Of a stretch of DNA of 64,000 nt, positions 8,761-17,252 are shown piece by piece. A program made the position numbers and the translations under genes. The notes under the pieces are model-generated. The model ran no database searches. It worked only from the letters and a program-made list of their open reading frames with translations, and had not been told where the DNA came from. Position 1 is the first letter of the stretch. Each line of letters opens with the position of its first letter. The DNA is from an uncultured Woeseia sp. (GTDB lineage Bacteria; Pseudomonadota; Gammaproteobacteria; Steroidobacterales; Woeseiaceae), in contig CALALV010000160.1 of the NCBI GenBank assembly GCA_937925605.1, positions 1-64,000 on the forward strand. Direction: 5' to 3'.

Positions 8761-8761
8761 G

Positions 8762-9196
8762 CTAGCTCGCCCCGCGCGCGCGGGCGCGCGGCTTGTAGGT
8801 GCCGGTCGCGGTCGCGCAGAGTATGTTTTTTTCGGGATCGAACAGCCTGGCCTGCGCGAAGAACATCGACGCCGTGCGCCGGATCAGCTCGCCCTCGGCG
8901 ACGACCTTGTTGCCCTGGTGCGGCGCCATGAAGGTCGCGTTCAGGTTGACGGTCACCGAGACCATCTCGCCGGAGGTGCCGAAACTGCCGGACACGGCGC
9001 CGGCGATGTCGAGCAGCGAGGAAATCACGCCGCCGTGCAGGAAGCCGACCGTGTTGCGGTGCTCGGAACGCACCGGCATCTCGAGGCGGGCGAAGCCGTC
9101 TTTCCAGCTCGTGAGCTTGAAGCCCAGGAATTCGAGGTAGGTGCCCTTGTACAGCGTGGGGTTGTCGATGAAGCTCTTCGGTCGCTCGTCACTCAT
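8762..9196 (-). CDS. PaaI-type hotdog thioesterase
   Basis: A 144-residue single-hotdog protein. RNTVGFLHGGVISSLLDIAG is the PaaI/ACOT13-type signature (HGG loop followed by the central helix with an acidic residue), which places the catalytic Asp in LLDIAG. The predicted reaction is hydrolysis of acyl-CoA, releasing CoA. It overlaps the peroxiredoxin gene by 4 bases (ATGA), so the two are translationally coupled. It may clear dead-end acyl-CoAs of the branched-chain pathway; this is inference. Confidence 0.88.
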   Translation of the reverse strand: MSDERPKSFIDNPTLYKGTYLEFLGFKLTSWKDGFARLEMPVRSEHRNTVGFLHGGVISSLLDIAGAVSGSFGTSGEMVSVTVNLNATFMAPHQGNKVVAEGELIRRTASMFFAQARLFDPEKNILCATATGTYKPRARARGAS

Positions 9197-10059
9197 CCTG
9201 CAATGGCTCCGGTACGTTTCAGTATCGCGAGGAAAATATCCGGTTCAGGCCGGACCCGGTAGTTGTCGGTCTGGTCAGAATACAGGATTGTACCGTTCGC
9301 GTTCGTGACGATGACGGTCGGCATGACGGTGTCGCGGGGATAGCCGCGCGCAAAGCCGGCCGGCACGCCTTGGCCGACGGCGATGTCGAGTTCGGCGGCG
9401 GCCGCGCTGCCGGGATCGACCAGGAAGCGGAACGGCACGTCGTGGCGCGCCGCGAGTTCGCGGCTGCGCTCCGGGTCCTGCGGGCTGACCAGCACGACGT
9501 CCACGCCCAGCCCGGCAAACTCCTCGTGCCGCGCCGCGAGCTCCGCGACCTGCCCCATGCACAGCGCGCACCAGTTGCCGCGGTAGAACAGCAGGACCGT
9601 GGGTCGGCCCACGAACTCCCCGCTGTCGACGCTGGCGCCGTCCAGGTCCGTCAGCCTGAATTCCGGCAGCTTGTTGCCGACCTCGAGCCGGATGCTCGAG
9701 AAACGCCCGAAGCGCGCGTACCAGTACACGTACAGCAGCAGCAGCCCGAACGCGACGCAGGCTACGGCGAACGGCGGCCAGCCGGCCGTCCGTTCCATCA
9801 GCCACTCCCAGGCGGCGAGCAGCGTACCGGCGGCGGAGACGCCGAGGCCGAGCGGCGCGCTCTCGCTCACGCGCGCGGCGCCCCCCCATTGCAGGCGGGC
9901 CAGGATCACGGGCAGCGGCAGGGCCGCGAACGCGACGCCCCACCAGGCGAGCCTGTCGTTCCCGCCCGCGAGCGCGAGTCCCACGCCCGCGAGGCACAGC
10001 AGCACCGACACGCCGAGTGCCGGCAGGATGAAATACGACTTCGCTCTCGCGCTCTTCAC
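9193..10059 (-). CDS. Membrane-anchored AhpC/TSA (peroxiredoxin-like) protein
   Basis: A 288-residue protein with about four N-terminal membrane segments (roughly residues 10-30, 38-55, 72-88, 97-115) followed by a thioredoxin-fold domain. The domain carries LLFYRGNWCALCMGQVAELA, with Cys164 and Cys167. The WC-x-x-C arrangement with FYRGNWC belongs to the AhpC/TSA superfamily; a thiol peroxidase or disulphide reductase role is likely. The side of the membrane on which it acts is not clear. It lies 25 bases after icmF and overlaps the thioesterase gene. Confidence 0.85.
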   Translation of the reverse strand: MKSARAKSYFILPALGVSVLLCLAGVGLALAGGNDRLAWWGVAFAALPLPVILARLQWGGAARVSESAPLGLGVSAAGTLLAAWEWLMERTAGWPPFAVACVAFGLLLLYVYWYARFGRFSSIRLEVGNKLPEFRLTDLDGASVDSGEFVGRPTVLLFYRGNWCALCMGQVAELAARHEEFAGLGVDVVLVSPQDPERSRELAARHDVPFRFLVDPGSAAAAELDIAVGQGVPAGFARGYPRDTVMPTVIVTNANGTILYSDQTDNYRVRPEPDIFLAILKRTGAIAG

Positions 10060-10084
10060 GACGACGGCCTGCCTCCCGGCGCGC

Positions 10085-13000
10085 TTACATGTTGCGGCGA
10101 TACTCGCCGCCGACTTCGTACAGCGCGCCCGATACCTGTCCCAGGGAGTTTGACTTGACCGTCTGCATGAGTTCCTCGAAGACGTTGCCGCGGGCGCGCG
10201 CCACCTTGCGCAGCGAGGCCAGCGCGTCCGCGCTGTCGTCGGCGTGCAGTTCGTGGAACGCGCGCAGGTTGCGGATCTGGTCGTCCTTCTCGCCGTCCGT
10301 CGAGCGGATCAGCTCCTGCTCGTGGACCTCGTCCTCCTGGCCCTGCTTCGGCAGGAAGGTGTTGACGCCGATGATCGGCAGGCTGCCGTCGTGCTTCTTC
10401 GCCTCGTAGTACAGCGATTCGTCCTGGATCTTGCCGCGCTGGTACATCGTGTCCATCGCGCCGAGCACGCCGCCGCGCTCCGAGATGCGCTCGAATTCCT
10501 GGTACACGGCTTCCTCGACCAGGTCGGTCAGCTCGTCGATGATGAACGAGCCCTGCCAAGGGTTCTCGCAGAAATTGAGACCCAGCTCGCGCGAGATGAT
10601 CAGCTGGATCGCCACGGCGCGGCGCACCGACTGTTCCGTCGGCGTCGTGATCGCCTCGTCGAAGGCATTCGTGTGCAGGCTGTTGCAATTGTCGAACAGC
10701 GCGTACAGCGCCTGCAGCGTCGTGCGGATGTCGTTGAAGCTGATCTCCTGCGCGTGCAGCGAGCGCCCCGAGGTCTGCACGTGGTACTTCAGCATCTGCG
10801 AGCGCCTCCCGGCGCCGTAGCGCTCACGCATCGCCCGCGCCCAGATGCGCCGCGCGACCCGGCCGATCACCGTGTATTCGGGATCCATGCCGTTCGAGAA
10901 GAAGAACGACAGGTTCGGCGCGAATTCATCGATATCCATGCCGCGCGCGAGGTAGTACTCGACGATCGTGAAGCCGTTCGACAGCGTGAAGGCGAGCTGG
11001 CTGATCGGGTTCGCGCCGGCCTCGGCGATGTGGTAGCCGCTTATCGACACCGAGTAATAGTTGCGGACCTTGTGATCGATGAAATACTGCTGGACGTCAC
11101 CCATCATCTTCATCGCGAACTCGGTCGAGAAGATGCAGGTGTTCTGCGCCTGGTCCTCCTTCAGGATGTCCGCCTGCACGGTCCCGCGGACCTGCTTCAG
11201 AGTCGCGGCCTTGATCTTCGCGTAGGTCTCCCGGTCGACCAGCTTGTCGCCGCTGATGCCCAGCAGGCCGAGGCCCAGCCCGTCGTTGCCCTCCGGGAGC
11301 TCGCCGTTGTAGACCGGCCGCGGCCGGTTCTCGAAATACGCGTCGATCTTCTTCTGCGCGGCCTCCCATTCGCCGCTTTCACGCAGGTGCTTCTCGACCT
11401 GCTGGTCGATCGCCGTGTTCATGAAGAACGCGAGAATCATCGGCGCCGGGCCATTGATCGTCATCGACACCGACGTCGTCGGCGCGCACAGGTCGAAGCC
11501 CGAGTACAGCTTCTTCATGTCGTCGACGGTCGCGATCGACACGCCGGAGTTGCCGACCTTGCCGTAGATGTCCGGGCGCTCGTGCGGGTCCTCGCCGTAC
11601 AGCGTCACCGAGTCGAACGCGGTCGACAGCCGCGCGGCGGGCTGGCCCTGCGACAGGTAGTGGAAACGACGGTTCGTGCGCTCCGGCGTGCCCTCGCCGG
11701 CGAACATGCGGGTCGGGTCCTCGGTGCTCCGCCGGTAAGGGTAGACGCCGCCGGTGTAGGGATAGGCGCCGGGCAGGTTCTCCTTCATCAGGAATTTCAG
11801 GAGCTCGCCCCAGTCACGGTACTTCGGTGGGGCGATTTTCGGGATTTTCTGGTGGCTCAGCGACTCGCGGTAGTTGTTGCCGCGGATTTCCCTGCCGCGC
11901 ACCTCGTAGGCGTACTCCTCGGCACGCACGGCCTCGAAGCGCTCGGGCCACTCGCGCAGCAGCGCGAGCGCGTCGGAACTCAGCGTTTTCAGCGTTTCCT
12001 GGTAGCGCTGGCGCAGCGTCAGCAGCGAGCGGTCGCCGCCGTCGGTCAGTTGCTGCTTGTCGTAAGGCGCGAATTGCTTCGGCAGCGCGTCGTCGTCGAG
12101 CGCTTTCAGCGCCTCGTACAGGTGCTGCAAGTCGCTCGCCGCGCGCGCCTGCGCCTCGACCGACTCGTTGACCTTGCGGCCCTGCTCGGCTATCTCGGCC
12201 AGGTAGCGGATGCGGCTGCCCGGGATGACCGCCATCGCGCGCGGCTCCTTCTGCGTCACGTCGAGGTCCGGCGTCCAGCCCTCGTCACCGAGCTTGAGCT
12301 TCTCGCGCAGGCGCCGGCACAGCTCGACGAACATCCAGCTGATGCCCGGGTCGCTGAACTGGCTCGCGATCGTCGGGTAGACCGGGATCTCGTCGTCCCT
12401 GGTATCGAAGGCTACGTGGTTACGCTTCCACTGCTTGCGGATGTCGCGCAGCGCGTCCTCGGCGCCGCGCTTGTCGTACTTGTTGAGCACGATAAGGTCG
12501 GCGAAATCCAGCATGTCGATCTTCTCGAGCTGGCTCGCCGCGCCGTAGTCGCTGGTCATGACATAGACCGAGTAGTCGACGAGGTCGACGATCTCCGAAT
12601 CGGACTGGCCGATGCCGGCGGTCTCGACGATCACGAGATCGTAACCGAGCGACTTCAGGAAGAGGACCTGGTCGGCCAGCATCTCGCTCGTCGCGAGGTG
12701 CTGGCGGCGCGTGGCGATCGAGCGCATGTAGACGCGCTCCGAGCGCAGCGAGTTCATCCGGATGCGGTCGCCGAGCAGCGCGCCGCCGGTGCGCCGGCGG
12801 GTCGGGTCGACCGCGAGCACGGCGATGCGCATGTCCGGGAACGAGCTTAGGAAACGGTTCAGGATCTCGTCCGTCACGCTCGACTTGCCGGCGCCGCCCG
12901 TGCCGGTGATGCCGACCACCGGTACCTTGCCCGCCTTGACCTGCCAGGCCTTGCGCAAGCCGTCGAGCTTCGCCTCGTCGAAGGCGTTTTCCTCGATCGC

Positions 13001-13528
13001 TGACATCATCTCGGCCACGTCGCTGAAGCTGTCGGCCGCGATCTCGGCGGGCGGCGACGTTTCGCGGCGTGCCTCGCGCGTGCGCCGTACCAGGTCCTCG
13101 ATCATGTCGTCGAGGCCCATGGTCATGCCGTCGTGCGGGTGGTAGATCCGCTCGACGCCGTAGTCCATCAGCTCACGGATCTCTTCGGGCGTGATCGTGC
13201 CGCCACCGCCGCCGAACACCTTGATGTGCGGGGCGCCCAGCTCGCGCAGGCGGTCGACCATGTAGCGGAAGAACTCCATGTGGCCGCCCTGGTAGGAGCT
13301 GACCGCGATGCCGTCGGCGTCCTCCTGAATCGCCGCGCGCACGATGTCGTCGACGCTGCGGTTATGCCCGAGGTGGATCACCTCGGCGCCCTTCGCCTGG
13401 ATCAGGCGGCGCATGATGTTGATCGCGGCGTCGTGGCCGTCGAACAGCGAGGCCGCGGTGACGAACCTGAGCGGCGGCTCGGCGTGCTTCCTGCCGGTGC
13501 CGGGCAGATCGGTGGCAGCGGTGCTCAT
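10085..13528 (-). CDS. icmF: Fused isobutyryl-CoA mutase IcmF
   Basis: A 1147-residue adenosylcobalamin enzyme interconverting isobutyryl-CoA and n-butyryl-CoA. Domains in order: a B12-binding domain ([10 protein letters not shown], lower-ligand His32); a MeaB/MeaI-like chaperone GTPase (P-loop [10 protein letters not shown] about 209-217, NKYDKR about 349-354); a linker; and the substrate-binding mutase barrel. The residues separating IcmF from methylmalonyl-CoA mutase look like Phe609 in TRMFAGEG and Gln795 in DQAQNTC (Tyr and Arg in methylmalonyl-CoA mutase), which fits isobutyryl-CoA and not pivalyl-CoA. An internal GGAGGA ribosome binding site supports the ATG at 13528. It is the first gene of a six-gene operon, divergent from tetR with a palindrome between. 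Confidence 0.95.
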   Translation of the reverse strand: MSTAATDLPGTGRKHAEPPLRFVTAASLFDGHDAAINIMRRLIQAKGAEVIHLGHNRSVDDIVRAAIQEDADGIAVSSYQGGHMEFFRYMVDRLRELGAPHIKVFGGGGGTITPEEIRELMDYGVERIYHPHDGMTMGLDDMIEDLVRRTREARRETSPPAEIAADSFSDVAEMMSAIEENAFDEAKLDGLRKAWQVKAGKVPVVGITGTGGAGKSSVTDEILNRFLSSFPDMRIAVLAVDPTRRRTGGALLGDRIRMNSLRSERVYMRSIATRRQHLATSEMLADQVLFLKSLGYDLVIVETAGIGQSDSEIVDLVDYSVYVMTSDYGAASQLEKIDMLDFADLIVLNKYDKRGAEDALRDIRKQWKRNHVAFDTRDDEIPVYPTIASQFSDPGISWMFVELCRRLREKLKLGDEGWTPDLDVTQKEPRAMAVIPGSRIRYLAEIAEQGRKVNESVEAQARAASDLQHLYEALKALDDDALPKQFAPYDKQQLTDGGDRSLLTLRQRYQETLKTLSSDALALLREWPERFEAVRAEEYAYEVRGREIRGNNYRESLSHQKIPKIAPPKYRDWGELLKFLMKENLPGAYPYTGGVYPYRRSTEDPTRMFAGEGTPERTNRRFHYLSQGQPAARLSTAFDSVTLYGEDPHERPDIYGKVGNSGVSIATVDDMKKLYSGFDLCAPTTSVSMTINGPAPMILAFFMNTAIDQQVEKHLRESGEWEAAQKKIDAYFENRPRPVYNGELPEGNDGLGLGLLGISGDKLVDRETYAKIKAATLKQVRGTVQADILKEDQAQNTCIFSTEFAMKMMGDVQQYFIDHKVRNYYSVSISGYHIAEAGANPISQLAFTLSNGFTIVEYYLARGMDIDEFAPNLSFFFSNGMDPEYTVIGRVARRIWARAMRERYGAGRRSQMLKYHVQTSGRSLHAQEISFNDIRTTLQALYALFDNCNSLHTNAFDEAITTPTEQSVRRAVAIQLIISRELGLNFCENPWQGSFIIDELTDLVEEAVYQEFERISERGGVLGAMDTMYQRGKIQDESLYYEAKKHDGSLPIIGVNTFLPKQGQEDEVHEQELIRSTDGEKDDQIRNLRAFHELHADDSADALASLRKVARARGNVFEELMQTVKSNSLGQVSGALYEVGGEYRRNM

Positions 13529-13605
13529 GGGGGCCTATCCTCCGGAATTCGGTGCCAGTGCCCCGTTTTATGGGTTGTTTTTCAGGCAGTTCTGGCGTTG
13601 CAGAA

Positions 13606-13625
13606 ATTTTAATGGCGATTAAAAT
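13606..13625. promoter_or_regulatory. Perfect palindrome, putative TetR operator for icmF/tetR
   Basis: ATTTTAAT (13606-13613), GGCG, ATTAAAAT (13618-13625): a perfect 8+8 inverted repeat with a 4-base spacer, AT-rich in otherwise GC-rich DNA. It lies in the 154-base gap between divergent icmF and tetR. Size, symmetry and place fit a TetR-family operator that could control both directions; the binding protein is inferred to be the 13683 gene product. Confidence 0.7.
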
Positions 13626-13682
13626 AATGCACGCGGCGGGCGAAAACAAGGGCCCGCGGACCGCACAGTCTACAGGACCCGC

Positions 13683-14279
13683 ATGGCACAGACGGCAGAC
13701 GAGACCCGCTTCGCGGCGCAGCGCGACCGGATCCTGAAGAGCGCCGCGCGCTGCTTCAACGAGAAGGGCTACAGCGGCACCTCGCTGAAGGACGTCGCGC
13801 AGCTGCTGGGGCTGACCGACGCCGCCCTCTACTACTACGTGCGCAACAAGGAAGAGCTGGTCTACCAGTGCTACCTGCGGGCCGCGGAGCTCGGCCGCGA
13901 GGCGCTCGAGCGCGCGGTCGACGAGGGCGGCAGCGGCCTCGAGCAGGCCCGCCTGTACGTCCGCTACCACGTCGAGATCATCGTGGGCCCGCGCGGGCCG
14001 GTCGCGATCATGAGCGAGATCCCGTCGCTGAAGGCCGAGCATCGCAACGACGTCCTCGAGCGCTCGCGCCGGCACGGCCGCGCGTTCGAACAGATCCTGG
14101 CCCGCGGCATCGAGGACGGCAGCATCGCGCCCTGCGACGTGCGCATGACCGGCAACGCCGTGATGGGCGCGATCAACTGGATCCCGAAGTGGTTCCACGG
14201 CAGCAGCGCCGTGGCCTCCGAGATCGTCGCCGAGTTTCCCGGCATCCTGACCCGCGGGCTGGCCGCCCGCGCGGACTGA
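13683..14279 (+). CDS. TetR family transcriptional regulator (icmF-adjacent)
   Basis: A 198-residue regulator. The N-terminal helix-turn-helix covers about residues 15-60 (AARCFNEKGYSGTSLKDVAQ, then LGLTDAALYYYVRNKEEL), and the C-terminal domain is typical of TetR proteins near acyl-CoA genes, with a buried INWIPKWF helix. It is divergent from icmF with a perfect AT-rich palindrome between them, so it probably represses the icmF operon and itself until an acyl-CoA ligand binds. AGGA at about 13673 serves as ribosome binding site. The ligand is unknown. Confidence 0.92.
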   Translation: MAQTADETRFAAQRDRILKSAARCFNEKGYSGTSLKDVAQLLGLTDAALYYYVRNKEELVYQCYLRAAELGREALERAVDEGGSGLEQARLYVRYHVEIIVGPRGPVAIMSEIPSLKAEHRNDVLERSRRHGRAFEQILARGIEDGSIAPCDVRMTGNAVMGAINWIPKWFHGSSAVASEIVAEFPGILTRGLAARAD

Positions 14280-14287
14280 AACGCGTC

Positions 14288-15091
14288 TCAGTCGCTCGCC
14301 GGGTCGCTGAACTTCGGCACGCGGCGCTCGACGTTGGCCGCGACCGCCTCGCGCTGGTTGGCGCCGCCGAGCACGCCGAGTTGCAGCTTGACCTCGCTTC
14401 GCAGCGCATCCGCTTCCGGCTCGTCGAAGGCGGTGTTCAGCAGCGTCTTCGCCGCGCGCACCGCGTCCGGCGAGGCGCCGGCGATCTGCGCCGCCAGCTC
14501 CCGCGCCGCGGCAAGCGGTTCCTCGGCAATCGCGGTCACGAGTCCGAGTTCGCGCGCTTCGTCCGCCGCGACGATGCGGCCGGTGTAGGTCAGCTCGCGC
14601 AGCCGGTCGTGGCGCACGACGTGGCGCATCGTCGCCGTCAGGCCCATGTCGGGGATGATGCCCCAGCGGATTTCCATGATCGAGCAGCGGACGCGCGGCG
14701 AGGCAATGCGCAGGTCCGCGCCCATGGCGATCTGCAGGCCCGCGCCGTAGACGACGCCGTCGAGCGCCGCGATGACCGGCACGGGCAGGTCGCGCCACGC
14801 GATCGCGGCGTTCTGGAACAGGTTCGCCACCCGCCCCGGCAACGGCTGCATGCGGCGCGCGAGCTCGGCCGGGTCGCCGGCCGAAAACACGGAGGTATCG
14901 ATGCCGGCACAGAAATGTTCGCCCGCGCCGTGCAGCACGACCGCGCGCACCGCCGGGTTACCGGCCAGTGCCTGCGCAGCATCCGTAAGGGCCTCGAACA
15001 TGTCGATGTTCACCGCGTTGCGTTTCTCGGGACGCGTCAGCACGACCTCGGCGACGTGGTCGTGCAGCGCGGTCGTAACGGTCTGCGGCAT
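14288..15091 (-). CDS. Crotonase/enoyl-CoA hydratase family protein
   Basis: A 267-residue crotonase-fold enzyme. HFCAGIDTSVF is the oxyanion-hole loop, and VVYGAGLQIAMGADLRIASP is the core helix. The first hydratase glutamate looks replaced by Gln (GLQIA) while the second is present (IMEIRWGIIPD); an Asp in IIPDMG is also kept. Such a mixture occurs in dienoyl-CoA isomerase-like and other crotonases, so the exact reaction is uncertain. The gene is convergent with tetR (8 bases apart) and stands alone; the strong start region is near 15091. Confidence 0.9.
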   Translation of the reverse strand: MPQTVTTALHDHVAEVVLTRPEKRNAVNIDMFEALTDAAQALAGNPAVRAVVLHGAGEHFCAGIDTSVFSAGDPAELARRMQPLPGRVANLFQNAAIAWRDLPVPVIAALDGVVYGAGLQIAMGADLRIASPRVRCSIMEIRWGIIPDMGLTATMRHVVRHDRLRELTYTGRIVAADEARELGLVTAIAEEPLAAARELAAQIAGASPDAVRAAKTLLNTAFDEPEADALRSEVKLQLGVLGGANQREAVAANVERRVPKFSDPASD

Positions 15092-15183
15092 GCGGGCTGC
15101 TCCTCGCGAAAAGTTGCGGGCAGTCTAGCAGCGGCGCCGCGCGTGCGTCATGGTCCGCGGCGTCAGGGCTCGCGGAGGCCGAC

Positions 15184-15909
15184 ATGCATGGCCGGAAAAC
15201 GATGGCGACCGTCGCCTGCGTGCTCGCGCTGGCGGCCCGGGCACTGGCGAGCGACGCGGCGCCCGCCGGCGACTGGCGCGTCGTCGCCGCGGACAGCCGG
15301 CTGCGCGTGCTGGTGTTCCGCGCCGGGCTGCTCGGCCGGCTCGGCCACAACCACGTCGTCGCCCACGGCGCGCTCCAGGGCTGTGCGCGCATCGCCGGGA
15401 ATTTCGCCGAAAGCCGCGCGCAGCTGTCGCTCGCCGTCGCGGACTTCGTCGTCGACGACGCGGCGGACCGGCAGGCGGCGGGCGAGTCCTTCCCGGTCCC
15501 GGTACCCGCAGACGATATCGAGGCGACCCGTGCCAACATGCTGGGACCGCGGCTCCTCGACGCGGACGAGCACCCACGGATCGAGCTTGCAGGCGTGATT
15601 GCCCGCGGGAGCTGGCCGCAGCCGGACCTGCGCGTCACGGTGGCCATCGCCGGCGGGCAACGGCTGCTCGAATTCCCGGTCTCGCTCACGCTCGCCGACG
15701 AGCGACTGCGGGCGAGCGGCACCGTGAACGTCACGCACGAGCAACTGGGCCTCGAGCCGTTCACGGCCGCGCTCGGCACGCTGCGGGTCAGTGACTCGCT
15801 GGTGCTGCGCTTCGAACTCGCTTTCGAAAGATCGGCGTCAGGCTGCGAGCGTGCACTTGCCGTTGTCGAGGACGACGGCATTGCGCTCGCGGACGATCGA
15901 GCGGAATGA
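15184..15909 (+). CDS. YceI-like exported protein
   Basis: About 241 residues: an N-terminal Sec-type signal (LALAARALAS) and then a lipocalin-like YceI pattern with the opening strand SRLRVLVFRAGLLGRLGHNH, internal FAESRAQLSLAV, and the closing GTVNVTHEQLGLEPFTAALG followed by SDSLVLRFELAF. YceI proteins bind isoprenoids or similar amphiphiles in the periplasm. GGAGG at 15174-15178 supports the ATG at 15184; an ATG at 15202 is possible. The YceI core ends near 15825, and the last ~24 codons overlap the 3' end of the convergent gene and are probably a read-through tail. Confidence 0.8.
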   Translation: MHGRKTMATVACVLALAARALASDAAPAGDWRVVAADSRLRVLVFRAGLLGRLGHNHVVAHGALQGCARIAGNFAESRAQLSLAVADFVVDDAADRQAAGESFPVPVPADDIEATRANMLGPRLLDADEHPRIELAGVIARGSWPQPDLRVTVAIAGGQRLLEFPVSLTLADERLRASGTVNVTHEQLGLEPFTAALGTLRVSDSLVLRFELAFERSASGCERALAVVEDDGIALADDRAE

Positions 15910-16701
15910 CACGACGTTGCGCTCCTGCCACATCTGGGTGGTCAGGACCTCGCCCGGGTACAGCGTCCCGGTGAAACGCGCATCGAAGCCCGCGATCAGC
16001 GTGAAGTCGTATTCGCAGACCGTGTGCAGCACGGCCCGGCAGGCGAGCCCGGCGACACACTGCTGCTGCAGCGGGGCCCGCGGGTAACCCAGCGCCCGGG
16101 CGACGGCGTCTTCGGCATTGCGCGGATCGCGCTCGTCGCAGAGCCGGAACAAGAGCGCCTGCTCCGCGAAGCTCTTCAGGTCGCAGACGAGGTCCGGTTC
16201 GCGCGACGGCAGCCGGTGCGGCAGCGGCCCGGTGTCGACCGGCCCGCGAAAGCCGCCGCCCGCCGCGGTCAGCAGCGTGGCCGCGAGGTCGAACAGGACG
16301 GTCGCGTCGCGGGCCATGCGTGCCTCGGATTCGAGCAGCAGGCTGACGCCCTCGCCGCCGTGATCCAGCACGGCGACGACGCGGCTGTCGATGCGCAAAT
16401 CGGCGCTCGCCGGCAGCGGCCGGTACAGGTTGAGTTTCTGCTCCGCGAGCGTGACGCGCCCGGGGTCCCAGCCGCTGTCCTCCAGGAACGCGTAGTCGAG
16501 CAGGACGCCGGCCATGGTCGGCACCGTGGCGAGCCCCTCGCCCTCGTAGAGGTAGCGGCGCTCGCGCGGGTCGGTGACGCCGCGGCCGAAGCCGAGGCCG
16601 AACGCGTACAGCATCGAGTCGCGGTCGTCGTAGCGGCAGTGCCGGTCGACGATGCCGGTCCCGAGCAGCGAATCGAAGTTGACCGCCATCGGCGCGTTCA
16701 T
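15838..16701 (-). CDS. MaoC-like (hydratase 2 type) double-hotdog protein, altered active site
   Basis: A 287-residue protein with two hotdog halves, resembling (R)-specific 2-enoyl-CoA hydratase 2. GLGFGRGVTDPRERRYLYEG and VPTMAGVLLDY are in the first half, and LCDERDPRNAEDAVARALGY in the second. In active hydratase 2 the second half carries D-x-N-P-x-H and LHG; here these read DERDPRN and LQQ, so the catalytic histidine seems missing. Either catalysis has changed or it acts as a different acyl-CoA hotdog enzyme. The start is taken at the ATG at 16701 (a second at 16689). It is divergent from the GNAT gene. Confidence 0.75.
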   Translation of the reverse strand: MNAPMAVNFDSLLGTGIVDRHCRYDDRDSMLYAFGLGFGRGVTDPRERRYLYEGEGLATVPTMAGVLLDYAFLEDSGWDPGRVTLAEQKLNLYRPLPASADLRIDSRVVAVLDHGGEGVSLLLESEARMARDATVLFDLAATLLTAAGGGFRGPVDTGPLPHRLPSREPDLVCDLKSFAEQALLFRLCDERDPRNAEDAVARALGYPRAPLQQQCVAGLACRAVLHTVCEYDFTLIAGFDARFTGTLYPGEVLTTQMWQERNVVSFRSIVRERNAVVLDNGKCTLAA

Positions 16702-16772
16702 GCGCGGGCATTCTATGGCTCGCCCGGGTCCCCGGCAAGTTATGCTCGGCGCATGTCGAGGTGTGTGTCGCA

Positions 16773-17252
16773 ATGAACACCTGCGAATTTCGCCTGCGTC
16801 GCGGCGAACCGGCAGACGCGGCCGCGGTCGCCGCTGCGTCGCGCCTGCACGTCGAGTACGGGCTAGCGCCCTGGTGGACCCGGCGCCGCGTCTGCACGGT
16901 GCTCGAGGATCCGCGGAGCGCGCTGCTCGTGGCGGAAGTGCACGGGGACTTTGCGGGCTTCGCGCTGGCGCGGCGCGGCAGTGCCGGGCTGCACCTGCTG
17001 AGCTTCGCCGTGTTGCCGCGCTACCGGCGGCGGACGATCGGCTCGGCATTGCTCGACGAGCTCGCGGCGCACGCGGCGCGGCACGGGCTCGCCAGCCTGC
17101 GGCTCGAGGTGCGCGGCGGCAACCGGCGCGCGCGGCGCTTCTACCACGGGCACGGTTTTCGCACGCTCGCGGTGCGCAGCCTGTTCTATCGCAGCGGCGA
17201 AGCGGCGATCGTCATGGCCCGACGCGCGCCGGAGAGTCAGCCGCCGGCGTAG
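16773..17252 (+). CDS. GNAT family N-acetyltransferase
   Basis: About 159 residues with the GNAT fold: an N-terminal [17 protein letters not shown] strand-helix, LLSFAVLPRYRRRTIGSALL as the acetyl-CoA pyrophosphate-binding loop (R-x-x-G-x-A), and LEVRGGNRRARRFYHGHGF near the end. The last pattern is typical of RimI-like enzymes. The ATG at 16773 is preferred over a GTG at 16761, with a GAGG element just upstream. The substrate is unknown. Its last 16 bases overlap the end of the convergent phosphotransferase gene. Confidence 0.88.
   Translation: MNTCEFRLRRGEPADAAAVAAASRLHVEYGLAPWWTRRRVCTVLEDPRSALLVAEVHGDFAGFALARRGSAGLHLLSFAVLPRYRRRTIGSALLDELAAHAARHGLASLRLEVRGGNRRARRFYHGHGFRTLAVRSLFYRSGEAAIVMARRAPESQPPA

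Noticed and set aside
10244..12850. 868-residue open frame on the plus strand opposite icmF
   Set aside because: It is an antisense shadow caused by high GC: its residues are Arg/Ala/Val-rich without motifs, and icmF on the other strand is unmistakable.
13529..13682. Cobalamin riboswitch in the icmF leader
   Set aside because: The gap is short (154 bases) and AT-rich, with no B12-box-like sequence; the palindrome is better explained as an operator.
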